Assembly (NCBI GenBank): GCA_048594975.1
Contig: JBMDXQ010000071.1
Coordinates: 28,804-92,803, forward strand
From: JBMDXB01 sp048594975
GTDB taxonomy: Bacteria > Acidobacteriota > Vicinamibacteria > Vicinamibacterales > 2-12-FULL-66-21
Direction of reading: 5' to 3'
Length of the DNA: 64,000 nt
The notes below the pieces were generated by a model, which was not told the origin of the DNA, ran no database searches, and worked only from the letters and a program-made list of their open reading frames with translations. This document shows, one piece after another, positions 58,880 through 64,000 of the stretch. Position 1 is the stretch's first letter. Every line of letters starts with the position of its first letter. The position numbers and the translations under genes were made by a program.

Positions 58880-59365
58880 ATGCTCCAATCAGGTCGGTGC
58901 CGGGCGCAACTCGTGCTCGCGGCCGGCTGCGCCCTTCTTTCAATCGCCGCGCCGGCGGATGCCCAGCCGCCCGCGGCCCAGCCCCCGCCGACCGCCGCCG
59001 TCGTGAAGAGCGTTTCGGGCTCGGCGCTGGTGTCGCGTGGAGGGCAAGAGCAGCCGCTGAAGCCGGGAATGACCGTGGCCGTCGGCGACACGATCCGGAC
59101 CGCCGCCGACGGGCGCGTCGGCCTGACCTTCAAGGACGGCAGCCGGCTCGCGCTCGGCGGCAACACCGAGTTGCGCGTGGACACGTTCAGCTATGCGCCG
59201 GCGCAGAAGCAGCTCGGCATGGTGGTCAAGCTGCTGCGCGGCGTCATCGAGTTCGTCTCGGGACGCATCGCGCAGCTCGCACCGGGCGCCGTGAAGGTCG
59301 AAACACCGACGTCGGTGATCGGGATCCGCGGCACCCGCCTGCTGATCGGAGTGGACCGGCCGTGA
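58880..59365 (+). CDS. FecR-domain periplasmic protein
   Basis: The 161-residue exported protein has a signal peptide and a single FecR beta-domain: VVKSVSGSALVSRGGQEQPL, GMTVAVGDTIRTAADGRVGL, TFKDGSRLALGGNTELRVDTF and VKVETPTSVIGIRGTRLLIGV. It lacks the membrane helix and anti-sigma part of FecR of iron-uptake systems, and no sigma factor gene is near. Such short FecR proteins typically accompany OmpA-like and CHASE2 proteins, as here, and may read the state of the envelope. The end overlaps the OmpA-like start (GTGA). Confidence 0.83.
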   Translation: MLQSGRCRAQLVLAAGCALLSIAAPADAQPPAAQPPPTAAVVKSVSGSALVSRGGQEQPLKPGMTVAVGDTIRTAADGRVGLTFKDGSRLALGGNTELRVDTFSYAPAQKQLGMVVKLLRGVIEFVSGRIAQLAPGAVKVETPTSVIGIRGTRLLIGVDRP

Positions 59366-60003
59366 GCGCCGGCCGTCTGCCGCGGCCTGCCGCGCTGGCG
59401 ATCGTTTTCGCCGCCGCGACGGCCGCATGCGCTCCCAAGGCGGTGCCTCCGGCTCCGCCGCAGCGGGCGGACCTCATCGTCCTGGCTGCCGATCCGGAGG
59501 ACGGCGGCCTCGGCGCCGCGACCGTGACCACGCCGCAGGGCAGCGTCGAGCTGACGGCGGCCGATCAGGGCACGCGCGTCGTCGGCGGCCAGGCGCCGAG
59601 CGCGCCCTCCCCGGTCCCGGCCGACGATATCCAGCGCGTCTTCGGCGAGGCGATGAGTGCGCGCCCGCAGCCGCCGCGCGAGTTCCTGCTCTACTTCGAG
59701 AGCGGTGGCGATACGCTGACCGCGGCCTCGCAGTCGCTCGTGACCGAAATCCTCGAGTTCGTGCGCCAGCGTTCGGCGCCCGACGTCTCGGTGATCGGCC
59801 ACACGGACACGACGGACGAACCCGCGAACAACTTCGAGCTCGGGATGCGCCGCGCGGTGCTGATCCGCGACCTGCTCGTCAAAAGCGGGCTCGATCCCGC
59901 CCACGTGGACGTCGCGTCGCACGGCGAGTCCGACCTCCTCGTCAAGACGCCGGACAAAACGCCCGAGGAGAAGAACCGCCGCGTCGAAGTGACCGTCCGC
60001 TGA
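59362..60003 (+). CDS. OmpA-like peptidoglycan-binding lipoprotein
   Basis: The 213-residue product has a lipoprotein signal ending in AATAACAPK, a Pro-rich spacer and, from about residue 115, an OmpA C-terminal domain: EFLLYFESGGDTLTAASQSL, VSVIGHTDTTDEPANNFELGMRRAVLI and KTPDKTPEEKNRRVEVTV. The N-x-x-L-x-x-x-R-A helix and the D that binds meso-diaminopimelate (GHTD) are present. It likely anchors the outer membrane or a complex to peptidoglycan. The GTG start overlaps the FecR stop by four bases. The next gene starts 15 bases after the stop. Confidence 0.85.
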   Translation: MSAGRLPRPAALAIVFAAATAACAPKAVPPAPPQRADLIVLAADPEDGGLGAATVTTPQGSVELTAADQGTRVVGGQAPSAPSPVPADDIQRVFGEAMSARPQPPREFLLYFESGGDTLTAASQSLVTEILEFVRQRSAPDVSVIGHTDTTDEPANNFELGMRRAVLIRDLLVKSGLDPAHVDVASHGESDLLVKTPDKTPEEKNRRVEVTVR

Positions 60004-60018
60004 GCCCTGCCGGCATCC

Positions 60019-61947
60019 ATGTCCCCGCGCCGCACCCTCGGCTACGGATCGATCGCGGCGCTCGCCGCGGCCGCGGTGGCGGCGGTGTCGCCGCCGGCGC
60101 TGTCGTTCGTCGATCTGCGCACTCAGGATGCGCTCGTCAGGCTGGCCGGGGCGCGCCCGCCGTCGTCGCGTGTCGCCATTGCCGCCATCGACGATCGGAG
60201 CCTGGCGGAGATCGGGCAGTGGCCCTGGTCGCGGGATGTCGTGGCGCGCCTCATCGACGGCGTGCGGGAGCTCGGCGCCGCCATCGTCGCGATGGATACG
60301 CTGCTGGCGGAACCGGACCGCTTCGATCGTACCGGTGCCCCCGACGCTTCGCCCACCGACGCGGCGCTCGTCGCCGCCGTCGCCCGCGGCGGGGTGATCA
60401 TGAGCTACGCGCTCACGTTCGGCCCAGGCGGCGTGGACCGGACATGCGTCCTGCATCCGATTGACCTCTCGGTGCGGCCGGACGCGGACGGCCGCTCTCC
60501 GGTCGATCAACTGTTCCACGCCAGCGGCGTCGTGTGCGCGCTGCCTCCGCTCAGCCGCGCGGGCGGGGCGTCCGGGTATCTCAACGCCAGCCCGGATCGC
60601 GACGGACTGCTGCGGCGGATTCCGCTGCTCATGGCGCTCGACGGCGCGGTCTACCCGTCACTCGCCCTGGCGGCGGTCGCGCGAGCCCAGGGCGTGAAGC
60701 GGTTCACGCTGTCCGGCCTGACCGGCGAGCGTGCGCGCCTGCTCCTGGACGACCGGCGGGTGCCGCTGGACGCCCGTGGAACGCTGCTGATCCGGTTTCG
60801 CGGCGGACGCGGGACCTACCCGTACATCGCGGCCGGCGACATCCTCAAGGGGCGCGTGCCCGCGGGTGCGCTGCGCGATCGGCTCGTCTTCGTGGGCGCG
60901 ACCGCGCTGGGTGTCCAGGACGTGGTGAGCACGCCGTTCGAGAACGTGGTCCCCGGCATCGAAGTGCACGCAGCGGCCGTCGACACGCTGCTGCAGGGCG
61001 ATTTCCTGTCCACGCCGCCACACTGGCGCGGGTACGAGCTGGCCGGTGCCATGGTGTTCGCGCTCGCGGCGGCCGTGGCGGTGGCGGGCGGCGGGTTCCT
61101 CTATGGCGCGCTCGCCAGCACCGCGCTGCTCGTGCTGCTCTGGATTGCCACGTTCGTCGCGGTGAAGACCAACGGCGTGTTTCTCTCTCCCGTGTACCCG
61201 ACCGTGGGCCTGTCGCTCGCACTGCTGGTGCTCACCGTCGCCAAGGTGCGGGACGAGCGCGCCCGCGCCGAATCGGAGCGCGATCGGCGGGAACGCGCGC
61301 ACCGTTTCGCGGTCCAGTCGCTGACCTCGCTGATGGAGACGCGCGACGGCGCCACCGGCCGGCACGCGCGACGCACGCAGGAGTACTCGCGGCTGCTGGC
61401 CGCGCGCCTGGCCTCGGTGCCGCGTTTCCGGCGCGAGCTCACGCCGGAACGCGTGCAGCTCATCGCGCAGCTCTCGCCGCTGCACGACATCGGCAAGGTG
61501 GGGGTCAGCGACGCGGTGCTCAACAAGCCGGGGGCGCTGTCGAGCGAGGAGATCGAGCAGATGCGCCGGCACGTCGCGTTCGGCCACGAGGCGATCGCGA
61601 CCGCCGAGCGGCTGGCCGGCGGGGAAGCGCACGAGGCGCTGCTGCAGGTGGCCAAGGACATCGTCTACACGCACCACGAACGGTGGGACGGCCGCGGCTA
61701 CCCGCGCGGGTTGAAGGGGGAAGCGATCCCGGTTGCGGGTCGGATCATCGCGGTCGTCGACGTCTACGATGCGCTGAGCCACTCCCGCAGCTATCGCGCG
61801 AGCCTGACGCACGACGAGGCGGTCGCCGAGATCGCGGCGTCACGCGGGACGCATTTCGATCCGGACGTTGTGGACGCGTTCCTGTCGGTGTCGGAGCAGT
61901 TCCGCCAGCTGTCGCGGACGCTCGACCCGCAGGACGTGCGTTCGTAG
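60019..61947 (+). CDS. CHASE2 sensor with HD-GYP c-di-GMP phosphodiesterase
   Basis: The 642-residue inner membrane protein has an N-terminal helix, a CHASE2 extracytoplasmic sensor (about 30-325, with AIAAIDDRSLAEIGQWPWSR, VFVGATALGVQDVVSTPFE and IEVHAAAVDTLL) and three membrane helices (about 337-410). A short coiled coil leads to an HD-GYP domain with the catalytic H489-D490 (HDIGKVGV), H552-H553 in YTHHERWDGRGYPRGLKGEAIP, and the later VVDVYDALSHSRSYR. HD-GYP enzymes hydrolyse c-di-GMP to pGpG/GMP. In the operon the FecR and OmpA-like proteins likely form the periplasmic side. A PilZ protein at 15658 may read the same messenger. Confidence 0.9.
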   Translation: MSPRRTLGYGSIAALAAAAVAAVSPPALSFVDLRTQDALVRLAGARPPSSRVAIAAIDDRSLAEIGQWPWSRDVVARLIDGVRELGAAIVAMDTLLAEPDRFDRTGAPDASPTDAALVAAVARGGVIMSYALTFGPGGVDRTCVLHPIDLSVRPDADGRSPVDQLFHASGVVCALPPLSRAGGASGYLNASPDRDGLLRRIPLLMALDGAVYPSLALAAVARAQGVKRFTLSGLTGERARLLLDDRRVPLDARGTLLIRFRGGRGTYPYIAAGDILKGRVPAGALRDRLVFVGATALGVQDVVSTPFENVVPGIEVHAAAVDTLLQGDFLSTPPHWRGYELAGAMVFALAAAVAVAGGGFLYGALASTALLVLLWIATFVAVKTNGVFLSPVYPTVGLSLALLVLTVAKVRDERARAESERDRRERAHRFAVQSLTSLMETRDGATGRHARRTQEYSRLLAARLASVPRFRRELTPERVQLIAQLSPLHDIGKVGVSDAVLNKPGALSSEEIEQMRRHVAFGHEAIATAERLAGGEAHEALLQVAKDIVYTHHERWDGRGYPRGLKGEAIPVAGRIIAVVDVYDALSHSRSYRASLTHDEAVAEIAASRGTHFDPDVVDAFLSVSEQFRQLSRTLDPQDVRS

Positions 61948-62038
61948 CGGCACGCACCGGCGTCGGGCAGGCCGGCTGAAGTACAATCGGGAACACGCGG
62001 ACTGCGCGACGCGATCGGCCGGGCAGACCGCCCGGTCC

Positions 62039-63439
62039 ATGTCGCCTGCATTCCGCCTCTTCGCGCCCCGTACCCTCCCGCCGCTCGACCCCGGCTTCCG
62101 CCCCGCTGCCCTGGCCAGTCGCGTGTTCCGCGCGGAAGTCCGCGCGTCCGGCGCAGGCGTGCCGCTGGCCATCGCGCTGGAGCGATCCGACGGCTCCATC
62201 TCCCGCTACGACACGGTCGTCTTTCCCGACGATCACCCGCGAGCCGGCGCAAACCTCGTGTACGCGGAGCGCCTCGTCAAGTTCCTGCTGTGGGCGCGCG
62301 GCGGCTGGAAGGTCATCGTCGGCGGTCCGGCGGCGGTCGGCGGGTACCTGCAGCAGGTCTACTCCGCGGCCGGCGCCCGTCGCTACGACGTCGAGTTCAT
62401 GGGCGAGCGCGTGTACCAGCGGCCGTTCACCGTCGCGAGCTGCGCGACGGCGGACGTTCCCGCCGCCGACGAAGTGGGCCAGCCGCTCGGGCGTCACCTG
62501 GACGGGTGCCGCATCGGTTTCGATCTCGGCGCCTCGGATCTCAAGGTGTCGGCGGTGATCGACGGAAGGGCCGTCTCCAGCGACGAGATCGTCTGGCACC
62601 CTGCCGCCCAGTCGGATCCGGGCTACCACCGGAGCATGATCGTGAACGCGCTGCGGTCGGCGCAGGCGAAGCTGCCGCGACTGGAGGCGATCGGCGGCAG
62701 CTCCGCGGGCATCTACGTGCGGAACCAGCCGATGGTCGCGTCGCTGTTCCGCGGCGTTCCCGCCGCGCGGTTCGGCGAGGTGCGGTCGATGTTCCTGCGC
62801 ATCGGCGAGGAGTTCGGCGTGCCGCTCGAGGTGATCAACGACGGCGACGTCACCGCGCTCGCCGGCGCGATGTCGCTCGACGACACCGGCGTGCTCGGCA
62901 TCGCGATGGGCAGCAGCGAGGCGGCGGGGTACGTCAACCGCGACGGGGCGATCACCGGCTGGCTCAACGAGCTGGCCTTCGCCCCGGTCGACTACAACCC
63001 CGACGCTCCGGTCGACGACTGGTCGGGCGACCGCGGTGTCGGCGCGCTGTACTTCTCACAGCAGTGCGTGTTCCGCCTCGCGCCGGCGGTGGGCATCGAA
63101 GTACCTGCCGGCGTTTCGATGGCCGAGCAGCTCAAACACGTCCAGCAGCAACTCGAGGCCGGCCATGAGGGCGCGGTCCGCATCTGGGAGACGATCGGCG
63201 TCTATCTCGGGCACGCGCTGGCGCACTACGCGAGTTTCTACGACCTGAAGCACGTACTGATCCTGGGCCGCGTGACGTCAGGCCGCGGCGGTCCGCTCAT
63301 CCTCGATGGCGCCCGGGCGGTGCTCGCCGCCGAGTACCCGGACCTGGCGGCGCTCGACCTCCGGCTGCCCGACGAGAAGACCCGCCGCGTCGGCCAGTCG
63401 ATCGCGGCGGCCAGCCTGCCGGCGCTGCGGAGGCCCTGA
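62039..63439 (+). CDS. ROK/ASKHA-family protein with long N-terminal region
   Basis: The 466-residue protein has an ASKHA (actin-like ATPase) core from residue 157: RIGFDLGASDLKVSAVIDG (phosphate 1), IGGSSAGIYV, VINDGDVTALAGAMSLDDTG (catalytic Asp) and VLGIAMGSSEAAGYVNRDG (phosphate 2). The usual ROK Cys-rich zinc loop is not seen; the region reads PVDYNPDAPVDDWSGDRGVG. ROK kinases are about 300 residues, so the first 156 residues (RLFAPRTLPPLDPGFRPAAL, FPDDHPRAGANLVYAERLVK) are extra and unassigned. Only one base separates its stop from nagA, so an amino-sugar kinase or regulator role is likely. Confidence 0.65.
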   Translation: MSPAFRLFAPRTLPPLDPGFRPAALASRVFRAEVRASGAGVPLAIALERSDGSISRYDTVVFPDDHPRAGANLVYAERLVKFLLWARGGWKVIVGGPAAVGGYLQQVYSAAGARRYDVEFMGERVYQRPFTVASCATADVPAADEVGQPLGRHLDGCRIGFDLGASDLKVSAVIDGRAVSSDEIVWHPAAQSDPGYHRSMIVNALRSAQAKLPRLEAIGGSSAGIYVRNQPMVASLFRGVPAARFGEVRSMFLRIGEEFGVPLEVINDGDVTALAGAMSLDDTGVLGIAMGSSEAAGYVNRDGAITGWLNELAFAPVDYNPDAPVDDWSGDRGVGALYFSQQCVFRLAPAVGIEVPAGVSMAEQLKHVQQQLEAGHEGAVRIWETIGVYLGHALAHYASFYDLKHVLILGRVTSGRGGPLILDGARAVLAAEYPDLAALDLRLPDEKTRRVGQSIAAASLPALRRP

Positions 63440-63440
63440 C

Positions 63441-64000
63441 GTGCTGCTCATCACGAACGCGACGGTCTACTCGCCCGAACGCCGGATCGACCAGGCGTCG
63501 GTGCTGCTCCAGGATGGACGGATCGCCGCGGTCGGTACGGCTGCGGAGGTCGGGCGCCCGTCCGGTGCGCAGGTCATCGACGCGACCGGCCTCGCTGCCT
63601 GTCCGGGGTTCGTGGAGCTGCAGTTCAACGGCGGGTTCGGCCACGACTTCACCGACGATCCCTCAGTGATCTGGGACGTCGCGGCGGCGCTGCCGCGGTA
63701 CGGCGTGACCGCCTTCCTGCCGACGGTCATCACGTCGCCGCTCGAGACGATCGCTGCCGCGCAGGCGGTAGTCGTACGCCGGCGGCCCGACGGCTTCCGC
63801 GGCGCGACGCCGCTCGGGCTGCATCTCGAGGGGCCGTTCCTCAATCCGCAGAAGAAGGGCGCCCATAATCCGCGCTACCTGCGCCCTCCCGACCTCGGGC
63901 CCGGGCCCCGCGGGGGGGCGCGGGCCGGGGGGGCGGGGGGGAGCCGCGCGCCCGCGGGGGCGCGGGCGCGGCCCAGCCGCGCGCGGCCCGCGGCCGCGGG
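63441..64000 (+). CDS. nagA: N-acetylglucosamine-6-phosphate deacetylase, partial
   Basis: NagA removes acetate from N-acetylglucosamine 6-phosphate. The first 152 residues are credible: the N-terminal beta part (ITNATVYSPERRIDQASVLL), GFVELQFNGGFGHDFTDD in place of the usual ELHVHGGGG, the strand FLPTVITSP, and LHLEGPFLNPQKKGAHNPRY with the metal-binding Glu. From about 63897 the sequence turns into a run of G and C that encodes only Ala/Gly/Pro/Arg and does not continue the family, so the true gene is cut there. GTG 63441 starts one base after the ROK-like stop. Confidence 0.82.
   Translation, partial: MLLITNATVYSPERRIDQASVLLQDGRIAAVGTAAEVGRPSGAQVIDATGLAACPGFVELQFNGGFGHDFTDDPSVIWDVAAALPRYGVTAFLPTVITSPLETIAAAQAVVVRRRPDGFRGATPLGLHLEGPFLNPQKKGAHNPRYLRPPDLGPGPRGGARAGGAGGSRAPAGARARPSRARPAAA
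63897..64000. other. Low-complexity GC tail, probable contig-end error
   Basis: The last ~104 bases contain almost only G and C in runs (GGGGGGG, GCGCGGG). They replace the expected nagA coding sequence after RYLRPPDL. This is most simply a sequencing or assembly artefact at a contig end. Confidence 0.7.

Noticed and set aside
1..64000. tRNA, rRNA, CRISPR array, prophage or insertion sequence
   Set aside because: No T-loop signatures, rRNA-like blocks, regular spacers, transposase or phage genes were seen on either strand.

Overview
The window is a high-GC stretch of a bacterial chromosome, probably from an uncultivated Acidobacteriota (a Vicinamibacteria-like lineage). This is inferred from the gene set, not from a marker gene: an 806-residue MacB/FtsX-type permease without an adjacent ATPase, a Tricorn-like S41 protease, an S9 peptidase with a C-terminal lipid-carrier-like domain, a PqaA-family protein, YfbK-like von Willebrand protein, secreted amidohydrolases, DUF1080 and NIPSNAP proteins, and a FecR/OmpA/CHASE2 cluster. 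No rRNA, tRNA, CRISPR array, prophage or intact insertion sequence was seen. The last ~105 bases are nearly pure G/C and look like a damaged contig end.

Layout. 1-1430: partial GT-C membrane protein and an FtsB-like divisome protein (minus), then cutA. 1480-4319 (minus): a cystathionine synthase/lyase, YqaA/DedA-type membrane protein and pyrD in one tight operon. 4362-9450 (plus): a membrane SpoIIE-type phosphatase, a YtcJ-like amidohydrolase and RNase III carrying an N-terminal DUF2007 domain. 9466-13922 (minus): hutH, hutU and an AAA-like ATPase. 14112-19713 (plus): purA, then overlapping ubiB-like kinase, HAD phosphatase and ROK sugar kinase, with an antisense-facing PilZ protein. 19653-24547: bacilliredoxin, chlorite-dismutase-family protein, a stretch of gene relics (DNA ligase, cysteine synthase), a small lipoprotein, a nucleotidyltransferase-like protein, a four-heme cytochrome c and a 2[4Fe-4S] ferredoxin. 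24853-32840: S9 peptidase, a gene fragment, a standalone SLATT protein, a TPR/metallopeptidase lipoprotein, an amidohydrolase and a Tat-exported oxidoreductase. 32943-45958: PqaA-like, Yip1, arfB, NIPSNAP, TPR, permease, vWA, serine hydrolase, K+/H+ antiporter and methyltransferase genes. 46147-58738: ppc, a GNAT acetyltransferase, a DUF1080-amidohydrolase fusion, AsmA and Tricorn. 58880-64000: FecR, OmpA-like lipoprotein and CHASE2/HD-GYP in one operon, then a long ROK-type protein and nagA (cut).

How the genes work together. The clear functional groups are histidine degradation (hutH, hutU), purine and pyrimidine synthesis (purA, pyrD), sulfur amino acid metabolism, anaplerosis (ppc), envelope proteolysis and export, amino-sugar catabolism (ROK plus nagA), and two signalling outputs: a PP2C-type phosphatase and c-di-GMP hydrolysis by HD-GYP, with a PilZ candidate receptor in the same window.

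Two features run through the whole window. First, at least eight genes have a TATAAT-like hexamer ending only 6-10 bases before the start codon, which predicts leaderless mRNAs. Second, several intergenic gaps are filled with degenerate short-period repeats of GATCCC/GAATCC or GACTCT type. I found no clear self-contained novel defence or biosynthetic system; the best leads are the DUF2007-RNase III fusion, the FecR/OmpA/CHASE2-HD-GYP operon, the ROK-like protein with an unexplained 156-residue N-terminal part beside nagA, the hut-linked ATPase with arginine in its P-loop, and the lone SLATT protein.
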